DNA of 64,000 nucleotides from Proteobacteria bacterium UBA6503 (GCA_002436405.1 DJLZ01000005.1:372001-436000); one strand, 5' to 3'; shown: positions 51,137-60,766, numbered from the stretch's first letter. Translations and numbers: made by a program. The notes: a model not told the origin generated them from the letters alone.

Positions 51137-52619
51137 TTCACTCGCATACTGCGACCCTAAAGCCCCACGTATTGAAAGCGGCCGTATGGCTGTGATTGAT
51201 ATTGGCTCAAGCAGTGTACGTCTTGTTATTTATGATGATGTTCAAGGTTACCCATTCCTTATTTTAAACCAAAAGATTTGGGCAGCCTTTGCCGAAAACA
51301 AAGGCGAGGGCGAGTTTAACCTTGAGCAAACCAAGATTGACCGTGTGATGGCCGCGCTTGAATGGTTTATTTGGACAGCCCGCCAAACCCAGTGCAGCCA
51401 CATGGTTGTGTTTGCAACTAGCGCTGTACGTGAAGCCCAAAACGGGAAAGACTTTGTGCAGCAAGCTGAACGCAAAATTGGCGGCCGCATTCATATCCTA
51501 AGCGGTGAGGCTGAAGCCCACCTTGCAACCACAGGCGCTATGGCCAGTATCCCTGATGCCAAAGGCGTGGTGATTGACCTTGGTGGTGGTTCTCTTGAAC
51601 TTTCAGATACATCGCAAAAGCATTTCACAAGTTTGCCACTTGGTGTGCTGAGCCTCAAGGCACTCTCAGGTGACAATCCTGTAAAAGCGAAGGAAATTCT
51701 GGTTAAAGAAATCCAGAAGATTGACTGGCTTAAAGACCTACCGGGTAACAGCATTGTTGCTATTGGTTCGGGTATGCGCTCAATTGCGCGTTTGCATATG
51801 GCCGCCTTTGATTACCCACTTGAGATTACACACGACTATAACCTACCGCCTGAAACGGGTATTGAGTTTTGCCAAAAGCTGATTAACGGCGAAGACATGG
51901 GTGTTCGTGTACAAAACATCTCTAAAGCTTATAAGGATGTTTTGCCATACCGTGCAGCAGCGCTATGTGCACTCCTTGAACTTGAGAATATTGATAACGT
52001 CCGCTTTGCGACCTTTGGTATCCGTGAGGGTGTATTATTCTCACAAATGGCGTCATGCCCGGTATCACGTGATCCGCTTAAAGCCTTTGCGCTTGAACTT
52101 GCGCACCGCCAAGGGCGAGGGGCCTCATACGGTCGTAAGCTTGCAAGCTGGTGTGCGCACCTCTTCCCTGAAAGTAATAAACGTTACCTTGAGGTGGCTG
52201 CTTTGTTTGCTGAAACTGGCTGGCGTGAACAAGCCCTTTACCGTGCCACCAGCCAATTTAACCACGTACTTGGTGGTGCTTATGTGGGTGCTAACCACAA
52301 AATGCGTATGAAGCTGGCCACTACGGCATACTTCTGCCATGACTCTGAGCTTACTGAGAGTATTCGTGCTCAAGCGTCACACTTTTTGTGTGATGACCAA
52401 ATTGCCGAATGTAAAGCCGTGGGGAGCTTATTCCAACTGGCGCAAATTCTTGACCCGGGTGCACTTGGTACCCTTGACCAGTTTAAACTTGTTCGTAACA
52501 ATGAAGGGCGCCTAACGATTGAAGGCCCTGAAGCCTTTATGCATATGGCCTCTGAAGAAGTGAACAAGAAGCTAGAAACAGCCGAAGCTGCCATTAAGGC
52601 CGCAACGAAAGAAAAATAA
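51108..52619 (+). CDS. Ppx/GppA family exopolyphosphatase
   Basis: GRMAVIDIGSSSVRLVIYD is the actin-like phosphate loop and VVIDLGGGSLEL the second. The 503-residue protein has the helical C-terminal HD-like part. It degrades polyphosphate or (p)ppGpp pentaphosphate. Three in-frame ATG codons lie within 15 bases at the start; the first is used here, and 51123 is equally possible. A ppk gene, sometimes in this cluster, is absent. Confidence 0.9.
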   Translation: MKAMLMQILDSLAYCDPKAPRIESGRMAVIDIGSSSVRLVIYDDVQGYPFLILNQKIWAAFAENKGEGEFNLEQTKIDRVMAALEWFIWTARQTQCSHMVVFATSAVREAQNGKDFVQQAERKIGGRIHILSGEAEAHLATTGAMASIPDAKGVVIDLGGGSLELSDTSQKHFTSLPLGVLSLKALSGDNPVKAKEILVKEIQKIDWLKDLPGNSIVAIGSGMRSIARLHMAAFDYPLEITHDYNLPPETGIEFCQKLINGEDMGVRVQNISKAYKDVLPYRAAALCALLELENIDNVRFATFGIREGVLFSQMASCPVSRDPLKAFALELAHRQGRGASYGRKLASWCAHLFPESNKRYLEVAALFAETGWREQALYRATSQFNHVLGGAYVGANHKMRMKLATTAYFCHDSELTESIRAQASHFLCDDQIAECKAVGSLFQLAQILDPGALGTLDQFKLVRNNEGRLTIEGPEAFMHMASEEVNKKLETAEAAIKAATKEK

Positions 52620-52632
52620 AAAGGATACTGCA

Positions 52633-54018
52633 ATGCGTACGCTTTTAGTAAGTCTACTAATGCTGACATGTGCCACAGCGGCACATGCCCAAAACGCCCC
52701 TAAAGACATGATGGGTGTGCGTACGAGCTTTGCACCTGCCGTAAAAGATGTTGCCCCTGCGGTTGTAAACATCTCAACCAAAAAGGTTGTGCGCCAGCAG
52801 GTATCACCCTTTGCAAATGACCCATTCTTCCAAATGTTCTTTGGGAATTCTATCCCCGGTGTAACACAAGACCGTGTTGAGCGTTCTCTAGGTTCAGGCG
52901 TGATTTTGCGTAAAGACGGTTTGTTTGTAACCAACTACCACGTGGTGGCTGAAGCGCAGCAAATTTTGATTTCACTCGCTAACGGGCGCGAATACAACGC
53001 CGTTTACATCGATGGCGACCGTGAGCTTGATATCGCCATTATGAAAATTGATACCGAGGGTGAGCAACTACCGTTTGCTACCCTTGGTAACTCAGATGCT
53101 CTTGAAGTAGGTGATGTTGTACTTGCCATTGGTAACCCATTTGGTGTGGGCCAAAGTGTGAGCATGGGTATTGTTTCAGCCCTTGGCCGTGGTAACGTTG
53201 GTAATGCGGGCCCTGGTGATTTTATTCAGACGGATGCCGCTATTAACCCAGGTAACTCAGGCGGTGCGTTGGTTGACTCTACTGGTAAGGTGATTGGTAT
53301 TAACAGCGCTATCTTTACCCGTAGTGGTGGCTCAAACGGTATTGGTTTTGCTATTCCGGCAAACGCCATTAAAAACATTGTGCAAAGTGTTATTGCCACG
53401 GGCGAAGTGCGCCGCGGTTGGTTTGGTGCGACTGGCCAAGACGTAACGCAACTTCTTGCTGATAAGCTTGAGCTGAATCACCCACATGGTGTGCTAATTA
53501 ACGAAATTGCAAACGGTAGCCCCGCAAACCGCGCAGGCCTACAAGTGGGTGATATTATTATTGGCTACAACGGCGTAACCATTCGCAACACTGATATGTT
53601 GCTAAGCCGTGTGCTAACTTCACCAATTGGTCAGCCTATCCCAATTATTGTAAGTCGTGCAGGTGAAGAGGTGGGCCTTACTGTGCGCCTTGTTGAACCA
53701 CCAAAGCGTGATAAATCAAGCCAGAAGACACTTGAAGGCCGCCACATTTTGTCAGGCTTTATTGTGGAAGAACTTAACCCAGCGCTTGCGGCTGAACTTA
53801 ACATGAACTTCAACGCCAAAGGCGTGGCAATTCTTCAGGTGCCAACACGTGGGGCGAACCTAGGCCTTATGCCGGGTGATGTGATTCAAAAACTTAATGA
53901 CCTTGAGATTCATACAATGAAAGACCTTGAGGTATCACTGGTTAACCACCGCAGCCGCACATGGCATGTTGTTTACACACGCCAAGGGCGCATCTACCGC
54001 ACGGTTATTCGTACATAA
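52633..54018 (+). CDS. DegP/DegQ-type periplasmic serine protease
   Basis: The 461-residue protein has a signal peptide (1-19, AAHAQ), a trypsin-like domain with His103 (TNYHVV), Asp133 (ELDIAI) and Ser209 (GNSGGAL), and two PDZ domains (about 285-370 and 380-460). It degrades or refolds damaged envelope proteins. Its stop is shared with the rarA start (TAATG). Confidence 0.95.
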   Translation: MRTLLVSLLMLTCATAAHAQNAPKDMMGVRTSFAPAVKDVAPAVVNISTKKVVRQQVSPFANDPFFQMFFGNSIPGVTQDRVERSLGSGVILRKDGLFVTNYHVVAEAQQILISLANGREYNAVYIDGDRELDIAIMKIDTEGEQLPFATLGNSDALEVGDVVLAIGNPFGVGQSVSMGIVSALGRGNVGNAGPGDFIQTDAAINPGNSGGALVDSTGKVIGINSAIFTRSGGSNGIGFAIPANAIKNIVQSVIATGEVRRGWFGATGQDVTQLLADKLELNHPHGVLINEIANGSPANRAGLQVGDIIIGYNGVTIRNTDMLLSRVLTSPIGQPIPIIVSRAGEEVGLTVRLVEPPKRDKSSQKTLEGRHILSGFIVEELNPALAAELNMNFNAKGVAILQVPTRGANLGLMPGDVIQKLNDLEIHTMKDLEVSLVNHRSRTWHVVYTRQGRIYRTVIRT

Positions 54019-55328
54019 TGCAAGCCACTAAGCAGATGACAAATCATATGACGCCATTAGCCGATAAGCTTCGTCCGCAAAAGCTGGATGAAGTTTTTGG
54101 CCATGAGCACCTGCTTAAAGAAGGTGGCTTTTTACGCCAGACGATTTCATCTGGCCGCCCAGCTTCAATTATCTTTTGGGGCCCTCCGGGGACAGGCAAA
54201 ACAACACTTGCCCGTTTATATGCCGCAGCCTTTGGCGCCAAGTTTGAGCAAATCAGCGCCGTATTTAGCGGTATTGCTGATATTAAAAAGGTTGTTACCG
54301 CTGCAAAAGACCGTAAGGACAATGGCACCGACCTTATGCCGTCTATCCCCACAGTATTGTTTGTGGATGAGATTCACCGCTTTAACAAAACCCAGCAAGA
54401 TGCCTTCTTACCATTTGTAGAAGACGGCACCATTGTGCTGGTAGGCGCAACCACTGAAAACCCATCGTTTTCATTGAACAATGCGCTGCTATCACGTTGC
54501 CAAGTGCTGACCCTTAAAATGCTGGATGAAGCCTCGCTTGAGAGTATCCTCAAACGTGCCGAAGCTGAGCAGGGGCCAATCCCACTAACTGATGACGCCC
54601 GTAAGGCTCTGATTCACAATGCCCAAGGCGATGGCCGTTATTTGCTGACCATGGCTGAAAGCATCTATAACAGTGCAAACCCTAAAAGCCCGTTAAACGC
54701 CGAACAACTGGCTGACCTGCTGCAAAAGCGTATGGCACATTACGATAAAAGCGGTGATGGGCACTATAATCTGATTTCAGCCCTGCATAAGTCAATCCGC
54801 GGGTCAGACCCTGACGCTGCACTATACTGGCTTTGCCGCATGCTAGAAGGGGGCGAAGACCCACTTTACCTTGCCCGCCGCCTTGTGCGCATGGCCTCTG
54901 AAGATATTGGCCTTGCCGACCCTGACGCCTTGGGTAAGGCACAACAAGGGCTTGCAGCCTTCCAAACCCTGGGCACGCCCGAGGGCGAACTTGCATTGGC
55001 TGAGGTTGCTGTGTATTTAGCGCTAGCGCCAAAATCAAATAGCCTGTATATGGCATTTAAACAGGCAAAGCGCATGGCCGCACAGCAGGGGCATATGTCA
55101 CCGCCGAAGCATATTTTAAATGCGCCCACCAAACTTATGGCCGCCGAAGGCTACGGCGACGGTTACGCATACGATCACGATACACCCCATGGCTTTTCTG
55201 GGCAGAATTACTTCCCCGATGGCGTTAATCGCCCATCATTTTACAAGCCAGTTGAACGTGGATTTGAACGAGAAATGATTAAACGTATGAGTTATTTTAA
55301 TACTCTGCGTCTAAAACTTAATAAATAG
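54018..55328 (+). CDS. rarA: Replication-associated recombination protein A
   Basis: The 436-residue clamp-loader-like AAA+ ATPase has PLADKLRPQKLDEVFGHEHL, Walker A FWGPPGTGKTTLAR, Walker B LFVDEIHRFNKTQQDAFLP and the C-terminal MgsA tetramer domain (SDPDAALYWLCRMLEGGEDP). It acts at stalled forks. The ATG at 54018 is chosen by the TAATG overlap; a longer frame is a shadow of degP. Confidence 0.96.
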   Translation: MQATKQMTNHMTPLADKLRPQKLDEVFGHEHLLKEGGFLRQTISSGRPASIIFWGPPGTGKTTLARLYAAAFGAKFEQISAVFSGIADIKKVVTAAKDRKDNGTDLMPSIPTVLFVDEIHRFNKTQQDAFLPFVEDGTIVLVGATTENPSFSLNNALLSRCQVLTLKMLDEASLESILKRAEAEQGPIPLTDDARKALIHNAQGDGRYLLTMAESIYNSANPKSPLNAEQLADLLQKRMAHYDKSGDGHYNLISALHKSIRGSDPDAALYWLCRMLEGGEDPLYLARRLVRMASEDIGLADPDALGKAQQGLAAFQTLGTPEGELALAEVAVYLALAPKSNSLYMAFKQAKRMAAQQGHMSPPKHILNAPTKLMAAEGYGDGYAYDHDTPHGFSGQNYFPDGVNRPSFYKPVERGFEREMIKRMSYFNTLRLKLNK

Positions 55329-55336
55329 GTTTAAGT

Positions 55337-56317
55337 ATGAGCGAAAGCACAAACACAACAAACACATATACCTTTAAAGATGAAGATGCGGGCCAACGCA
55401 TTGATAAAGCTTTGTTGCATATGTTCCCACAGCTTAACTTTACAGCGGTAAACAAGCTTTGCCGTAAAGGACAAATCCGCTTGGATGGTAAGCGTGTTAA
55501 AGGCAATGAGCGTATTGAAGTTGGTCAGGTTGTAAAGTTCCCGCCTGCTTTGGCGCAGCAAGCCGATGCAGAAAACAACGAAGAGGGGCTTATTACCCTT
55601 ACCCCTGCCGAGCGTAAGTGGTTGAAGGGGCTAATACTTTTCCAAGATGAGCACCTGCTGATTATCAACAAACCAGCAGGCTTACCTGTACAAGCAGGTT
55701 CAGGCCACACCCGTAGCCTTGACCGTTTGATGGTTGCCCTTGTTGAAGATGCTAAGCCACGCCTTGTGCACCGCCTTGATAAAGCCACAACAGGTACACT
55801 TGTTTTTGCCCTAAGCCGTAAAGCTGCGGCTACCATGGCCAGCCAATTTGCTGAGCGTGATACGGATAAAACCTACCTTGCCGTGGTGCAAGGCGCACCG
55901 CTTGAAAGCGAAGGCGTGATTGACTTTGCCTTGAAAAAAACCACCATTGCCGAAACTGGTAACGAGCGTGTGCGCGCGGTTAAAAACAACAAAGAAGGCA
56001 TGACGGGTGATGAAGCCTCAACCGCTTACAAGCGCCTTGCCCGTAAAGGTCACATGCAGCTGATTGAAGCCAAACCGCTGACTGGTCGTACGCACCAAAT
56101 TCGTGCGCACTTTTCAACTATGGGTGCACCGCTTTATGGTGACGTAAAATATGGCGGCGATGCCTTTAAACACGGCAGCAAAGCACGCATGTTCTTGCAT
56201 GCATACCGCCTAAGCTTTGCCCACCCTGAAACTGGCAAGGCTATGACCATCAAAGCACCGCTACCTGATTACTTTGATGAATACCTTGATAGCATGGGCT
56301 GGACCTCAAAAATCTAG
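55337..56317 (+). CDS. RluA-family pseudouridine synthase (RluC/RluD-like)
   Basis: An S4 RNA-binding domain (about 18-75) precedes the synthase core with the catalytic Asp148 in VHRLDKATTG and the LTGRTHQIRAHF motif. The 326-residue enzyme modifies uridines in 23S rRNA; RluC or RluD cannot be decided here. It is the last gene of the operon that starts at DUF2066. Confidence 0.92.
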   Translation: MSESTNTTNTYTFKDEDAGQRIDKALLHMFPQLNFTAVNKLCRKGQIRLDGKRVKGNERIEVGQVVKFPPALAQQADAENNEEGLITLTPAERKWLKGLILFQDEHLLIINKPAGLPVQAGSGHTRSLDRLMVALVEDAKPRLVHRLDKATTGTLVFALSRKAAATMASQFAERDTDKTYLAVVQGAPLESEGVIDFALKKTTIAETGNERVRAVKNNKEGMTGDEASTAYKRLARKGHMQLIEAKPLTGRTHQIRAHFSTMGAPLYGDVKYGGDAFKHGSKARMFLHAYRLSFAHPETGKAMTIKAPLPDYFDEYLDSMGWTSKI

Positions 56318-56334
56318 GGCCTGCACACAAACAA

Positions 56335-56364
56335 AAAAGACCACCCAATTAAGGGTGGTCTTTT
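56335..56364. terminator. Bidirectional terminator, rlu and membrane orphan
   Basis: A perfect 12-bp stem AAAAGACCACCC/GGGTGGTCTTTT with a six-base loop. A near copy of the stem ends the second membrane orphan. Confidence 0.92.
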
Positions 56365-56373
56365 CATTTGTCG

Positions 56374-56952
56374 TTACTTCAGCAGCTCGGGCACGTTCTC
56401 GGCGGTGCTGGTGATGGACTTTGCCATCTTTTCCAGATCATCGGTCGAGGCGTCCTTCGCGCGGGCTTCAATGTCAGCACGGGTTGCGGCCGACATGCTC
56501 TGCACATTGTCGAGGGCGGCCGTCAGCGCACGTTCGGCACGCATGCGGCGTACTTCTTCGTACTCGGGCTTGTGCTTGCGCCCCACCCAGACCGAAATCG
56601 GGAAGGCAACAGCCGCAATAGCCAGCGTCAGCAGCATGAAGACCAAAGCATGGCCATCAAGTTCGCCAGCGCTGCTGTATTGCGCACCCTGCAGGCCAAT
56701 CATTATTGGCGCCAGCATGGCAATGTGCACGGCCATGGGCTCCTTGTGGCGCTTGTCGTGCGTCAGGTAGCGGCTCTGGCTGATAAGGTTGAAGAACATA
56801 TAGCTCAGCGCCACGGGCACCATGATGGCCGTCAGCGTGAGCGGAATGGTAATGCCCGCAAAAGGCGGCACGATGAAGTAGCCCATCGCAGCGATGAACG
56901 TCGGCCAGCCGAGGATTTTGCGCGCGGTGGCAAGTTTACCGGGGTTCAGCAT
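56374..56952 (-). CDS. Orphan four-helix membrane protein (192 aa)
   Basis: No family is recognised. Four membrane helices (about 18-40, 45-58, 75-93, 103-122) are followed by a charged helical C-terminal domain of about 65 residues (RADIEARAKDASTDDLEKM). CGGAGAG lies before the ATG. Codons are rich in GCC, ATC and CTG. Architecture, promoter, leader and terminator match the next gene upstream on this strand, so the two are related units. Confidence 0.72.
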   Translation of the reverse strand: MLNPGKLATARKILGWPTFIAAMGYFIVPPFAGITIPLTLTAIMVPVALSYMFFNLISQSRYLTHDKRHKEPMAVHIAMLAPIMIGLQGAQYSSAGELDGHALVFMLLTLAIAAVAFPISVWVGRKHKPEYEEVRRMRAERALTAALDNVQSMSAATRADIEARAKDASTDDLEKMAKSITSTAENVPELLK

Positions 56953-57040
56953 GTAGTCTCTCCGTAAAGGAAGAAGGGTAGAAAAGGAAGAAGATAAGCA
57001 GATTGTTTCTTTGTATACAACAATTCAGCAGGCGCCACAA
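56953..57040 (-). promoter_or_regulatory. Promoter and pyrimidine leader of the 192-aa membrane orphan
   Basis: On the minus strand: TTGTGG, 17-base spacer, TATACA (57012-57017), then TATCTTCT starting 15 bases later (56989-56996) and a further run of CTTCTTCC before CGGAGAG. Confidence 0.65.
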
Positions 57041-57044
57041 ACAA

Positions 57045-57072
57045 AAAGACCACCCCGTAAGGGATGGTCTTT
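57045..57072 (-). terminator. Terminator of the 201-aa membrane orphan
   Basis: AAAGACCATCCC pairs with GGGGTGGTCTTT (one mismatch) on the minus strand, followed by TTGTTT; nearly the same stem as the terminator at 56335. Confidence 0.85.
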
Positions 57073-57080
57073 CTGGTTCG

Positions 57081-57686
57081 TTAACGTTCTTTCAGCATAT
57101 AGGGCAGGTCGGCCCGAATCACCTCAATGGCCTTGGCCACTTCGGCAACCTTGGCAGGCGTTGCGTCCTTCAGCTGGGCCGTCACGTAGTTTGCGTACAT
57201 CGGCGGCAGGGTTGCAGCGAGCGACTCAAGCTCGCCCTTGACGGCTTCGGCAGTCTTTTCGGCGCAGTAGGCTGCATATTCAGCCTTATAGCGCTTCGAC
57301 ATGCGCCAGCCGAATACCAAGCCCGTAACCATGGTGAACAGCAAGGTCAGCATGAAATAGAGCACCATAGCCAGCGAGGCAGAGGCACTGTCGGGGGTGG
57401 CAGGTTCGCCCAGCATCGGCACCAGGTAGCACATCGGAACGATGCACATGGCCATCAGCGGAAAGGCATTGCTGTAGTTCGGCAGTGCTTTATCCCAGTT
57501 AACGGCTTTGTATTGCGCCGGCGTTGCGAAGATGCACGAAAGGCCCGTCAGGGCCATCATACCAACGATAACAGCCACACTCGGCTGAACATCGAACAGG
57601 TAGGCCACAGCCAGCATCAGCACTGGAATAACCAGCGAGGGAAGGTAGATGAGGCGCAGCAGCGCGCTCAGGGTTTGTTTCGTCAC
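57081..57686 (-). CDS. Orphan membrane protein (201 aa), partner of the 192-aa orphan
   Basis: Four or five membrane helices (first two at about 10-32 and 36-52) and a charged helical C-terminus (about 140-201) repeat the layout of the neighbouring orphan, though sequence identity is low. It starts with GTG after CGGAGAC. Codons favour GCC, CTG and ATC. The promoter is TTGCGT, 17 bases, TATACA (57750-57755), and the leader has TATATTCTTCTT 13 bases later. Function unknown. Confidence 0.72.
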   Translation of the reverse strand: MTKQTLSALLRLIYLPSLVIPVLMLAVAYLFDVQPSVAVIVGMMALTGLSCIFATPAQYKAVNWDKALPNYSNAFPLMAMCIVPMCYLVPMLGEPATPDSASASLAMVLYFMLTLLFTMVTGLVFGWRMSKRYKAEYAAYCAEKTAEAVKGELESLAATLPPMYANYVTAQLKDATPAKVAEVAKAIEVIRADLPYMLKER

Positions 57687-57791
57687 GTAGAGTCTCCGTA
57701 AGAGATGTGAAGATGAAAAAAGAAAAGAAGAATATAAACTTAGATAAGTTGTATACGATAATTGATGTTTCTACGCAAGCGCTATTGCGGC

Positions 57792-58214
57792 TTACAAAAG
57801 CTCAGTAACTTCTGCAGGGTAAAGCTTTGCGCGTTCGACCATAATGTCTTCCCGTGTGCGCCAAACGGCTTCAGGTTCACCGTCAATACGGGGGACGGTT
57901 TGTTGCTCGTAAATACTTTCATCTGTAAAGGCGCATTGATACATCATCATAATCTGGTGGCCACGCTCACCTTCAAAGGTAAAAATATTTTCAGCTGTAA
58001 GGAGTAGGGGGCTGATTGTAACCTCTAGGCCAAGTTCTTCCATAAACTCGCGGCGCAAAGCCTCAGAGCCTGTTTCACCGAACTCAACACCGCCACCAAG
58101 TAGGCGGTAAAAAGGCTCGTTCTTAACACTATCAAAGCCCGGGCTTAGCAACATGGCGCCATCTGCACGCTGAATAAGGCCTAGTGCAAGTACGCGGATG
58201 TTATGTTCGGTCAT
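57792..58214 (-). CDS. NUDIX hydrolase (140 aa)
   Basis: The complete NUDIX box is present: Gly41, Glu47, Arg55-Glu56, Glu59-Glu60 and Gly62 in GGVEFGE...RREFMEELGL. The ATG at 58214 follows AAGGGG; the longer frame adds an unsupported leader. Substrates of such small NUDIX proteins range from oxidised nucleotides to nucleotide sugars; none can be chosen here. Confidence 0.92.
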   Translation of the reverse strand: MTEHNIRVLALGLIQRADGAMLLSPGFDSVKNEPFYRLLGGGVEFGETGSEALRREFMEELGLEVTISPLLLTAENIFTFEGERGHQIMMMYQCAFTDESIYEQQTVPRIDGEPEAVWRTREDIMVERAKLYPAEVTELL

Positions 58215-58347
58215 GGTAATACCCCTTAATTTATGGACTTCGTGCAACAGTATAAAGTTTGTAAACGAATACATAAACTGAGAACATCAGACATGACATA
58301 AAATTATGCTATTGTTTTCGTATTGATTTAATAAGGTAACGACGCAC

Positions 58348-58836
58348 ATGGACGTAAGTATTCAACTAATTTTTTGGGGCGGTTTGTTTTTCTGCATCAA
58401 GCACTTTGTAGCTGATGGCATTCTGCAAACAAACTACCAATACGCCAACAAAGGCAAATGGGGCCACCCTGGTGGGCTTATTCATGCTGGTAACCACGGC
58501 CTATTTACATTCCCATGTTTTGTGCTGCCATTCATCATTACAGGTGTCGATAAACCCCTTTGGTACATTGCGGCCTTTGGTATGATTGCTGCTCTTGCTG
58601 ATTTTGCTATCCACTACCTGATTGACCTTACAAAAATCCAAGTGACCGATAAATACGGTTGGTCAGCAATGGGTAAGGGTAAAAGCGCAAAAGATAAGGC
58701 TGACCGCCCAGCGCTGTTGATTTACGATAACAAATACTTTTGGGCCATCATGGCTGACCAATGTCTACACTTTTTGACATACGTTATGCTACTATGCTTC
58801 ATGCTCGCAATTCTGCTGCACACGCCAAGTATGTAA
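58348..58836 (+). CDS. DUF3307 membrane protein
   Basis: The 162-residue protein has four membrane helices and the DUF3307 features KHFVADGILQT near residue 20, HAGNHG near 50 and a DFAIHYLIDLTK motif near 95. The family is of unknown function and often appears near phage-shock or membrane genes. It is a single gene here. Confidence 0.85.
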   Translation: MDVSIQLIFWGGLFFCIKHFVADGILQTNYQYANKGKWGHPGGLIHAGNHGLFTFPCFVLPFIITGVDKPLWYIAAFGMIAALADFAIHYLIDLTKIQVTDKYGWSAMGKGKSAKDKADRPALLIYDNKYFWAIMADQCLHFLTYVMLLCFMLAILLHTPSM

Positions 58837-58887
58837 AAACTACTTAATAGTGGCTGCCAGCTCATAATATAAAAACCGAGGTAACTT

Positions 58888-59217
58888 ATGCTTTTAACAA
58901 CTACTTTTTACATTGAAGGCCACCGCATTCGCCGTTATGGCCCGCTTGTAGCTGGTGAAGCCGTAATGGGTACCAACATCTTCCGCGATTACTTTGCTAA
59001 AGTGCGTGACGTTGTTGGTGGTCGTTCAGGCGCATTCCAAAGTGCACTACGCGAAGCGCGTGAGTCTGTTTTTGCAGATATTCAAGAACAAGCCCGCAAC
59101 GCCGACTGCAACGCCATTATTGGTATTGATATCGACTACGGTGAAATTTCAGGTAAAGACAAAAACATGCTTATCGTAGCCGTTCAGGGTACAGCTGTTT
59201 ACATTGAACCTGAGTGA
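58888..59217 (+). CDS. YbjQ-like UPF0145 protein
   Basis: The 109-residue protein matches the YbjQ/UPF0145 family: GEAVMGTNIFRDYFAKVRD, then ALREARESVFADI and NAIIGIDIDY, forming a small pentameric ring protein once called a heavy-metal-binding domain. Its role is unknown. AGG precedes the ATG and a terminator follows. Confidence 0.93.
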   Translation: MLLTTTFYIEGHRIRRYGPLVAGEAVMGTNIFRDYFAKVRDVVGGRSGAFQSALREARESVFADIQEQARNADCNAIIGIDIDYGEISGKDKNMLIVAVQGTAVYIEPE

Positions 59218-59238
59218 TCCGCCAGAGGACGAACTCAT

Positions 59239-59266
59239 AAAAAAGCCGGGCATTGCCCGGTTTTTT
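59239..59266. terminator. Terminator after the ybjQ-like gene
   Basis: AAAAAGCCGGGC/GCCCGGTTTTTT hairpin with a three-base loop. Confidence 0.92.
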
Positions 59267-59289
59267 AGTTTTAGAGGAATGTAACCCTC

Positions 59290-59808
59290 TTAGAAATTTT
59301 CCTTAGCTTGCTCAATCAGACGGTTTTTAATATCTGTCGCAAGTTTTTCATCGGCGTTAGAGTCTTTAAGTTCGCTGATAATAATTTCAGACATCAGCTG
59401 CTGCCATTCAACATCTTCAGACTGAGGGAAAATACGTTGGTCTAGGTAAATCTGCCAAAAGGTGCCCACTTCGTTACTGATACGGGGGTCGATAACAGTT
59501 TGGCGCTGGTAGCCCAAAACGGCCGTATCGTGTAGGGCAATGATAACTTGCTTGCGTGGGTGCATAGCAAGGTCACCATTAAATGTATTACCCAGTACAG
59601 GGGCTAAATTAGTAATAAGTTCTTCGTCGGTCTGAACAACGCCACTTTTACAGCGTTCATCGGTTGCTAGGATAAAACCAAACTCAGAAATCATTTCAGG
59701 TGGGGCAGGCGGAAAGTCAAAATCAAGCTCATCACCATCGCGTGTTAGGATGATGTTGAACGTCACAGGCTGAATGCCAGTTGTTTTGATGTACTTCATT
59801 GAACACAT
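59290..59808 (-). CDS. Conserved hypothetical protein (172 aa)
   Basis: No family is recognised. The soluble protein has an N-terminal beta part with a Pro-rich FPPAPPEM turn, an EFGFILATDERC strand and a helical C-terminus rich in Glu and Lys. No signal peptide or metal motif is seen. A start three codons later is equally possible. Codon use is like the host genes. Confidence 0.65.
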   Translation of the reverse strand: MCSMKYIKTTGIQPVTFNIILTRDGDELDFDFPPAPPEMISEFGFILATDERCKSGVVQTDEELITNLAPVLGNTFNGDLAMHPRKQVIIALHDTAVLGYQRQTVIDPRISNEVGTFWQIYLDQRIFPQSEDVEWQQLMSEIIISELKDSNADEKLATDIKNRLIEQAKENF

Positions 59809-59895
59809 AGTGTATCCGCGAACCTTTATTGTTTTCTTTTACTTTAAAGGGTTTATAGGGGCTTTGTAAAGCAACCACACCCTTAAAGCCTAAGG

Positions 59896-60681
59896 TTATG
59901 CCGAGGGGCGTGTGCGTTGCACCACAATACCTGCAATCATGTTGCCTAAGCGGCGTGGCATAAAGCGTGGAAGCTGTGCCAGTACTTTGTTTTGCCAGCC
60001 TGGGACTACAACACGCTTTTTACGCTCAAGGCCTTTAAGGCATTCGTCCACAACGTCATTCACATCCATGTAGCTTGCTTCTGGGCTATCGCCCGACATG
60101 CCTGAACGCTCGCCAAAATTGGTACGGGTTGGCCCTGGGCATAGCGCCATAATGTGTAGGCCTGAGCCTTTGTATTCTTCAGCTAGGCTCTCAGCAAGGT
60201 GAAGGTCATATGTTTTAGTTGCTGCGTAAGTAGCAAAGTAGGGCAGTGGCATAAACGCCGCCACACTGGCTACTACAATCATAGCGGCTGGGCCATTATG
60301 ACGAGCCATGGTTGGGCATAAGGCGTGTGAAAGGTGTGTTACCGCACCTACGTTAACTTTAATCATGTGCATTTCAGCCTGAAGGGTGTGGTCGGCATGT
60401 GCACCGTATTGGCCTAGGCCAGCATTGTTAATAAAAAGGTCAACTGAATGGGACTGAACAGCCATAAGTAGGTCCTCGATACCTTCACTTTGAGCGAGGT
60501 CGGCCTGAATTATGTCTACTTTTCGGGTTTCGGTCTGTAATTCGTCTTGAAGCTCACGAAGTTTTAAAGAATTTCTGCCAGTTAAAATCAAATGTGTTGA
60601 AGACGGCAGTTTTCGGGCAAAAGCCTCGCCAATTCCGCTAGTTGCGCCCGTGATTAATGCTGTTTTATATGGTAGTTGCAT
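59896..60681 (-). CDS. SDR family oxidoreductase
   Basis: The NAD(P)-binding motif TGATSGIGEAFA (residues 10-21), NNAGLG, the catalytic Ser in VVASVAA, and YAATK with the Tyr and Lys are all present in 261 residues. It is an SDR of the classical type, close to short-chain dehydrogenases of lipid metabolism (DltE-like). The start at 60681 is taken because the glycine motif begins just after it. Confidence 0.92.
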   Translation of the reverse strand: MQLPYKTALITGATSGIGEAFARKLPSSTHLILTGRNSLKLRELQDELQTETRKVDIIQADLAQSEGIEDLLMAVQSHSVDLFINNAGLGQYGAHADHTLQAEMHMIKVNVGAVTHLSHALCPTMARHNGPAAMIVVASVAAFMPLPYFATYAATKTYDLHLAESLAEEYKGSGLHIMALCPGPTRTNFGERSGMSGDSPEASYMDVNDVVDECLKGLERKKRVVVPGWQNKVLAQLPRFMPRRLGNMIAGIVVQRTRPSA

Positions 60682-60766
60682 AATTTTTTCCCAATTTTTT
60701 GGCAGATAATTAAAAAAACTAATGGATATTTTTCTCAAATACTATTAAAAACATACCCACTGGAAC

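Noticed and set aside
56368..57701. Plus-strand frames of 199 and 232 residues opposite the membrane orphans
   Set aside because: They encode His/Arg/Gln-rich low-complexity products and run against promoters, leaders and terminators that all point to the minus strand.
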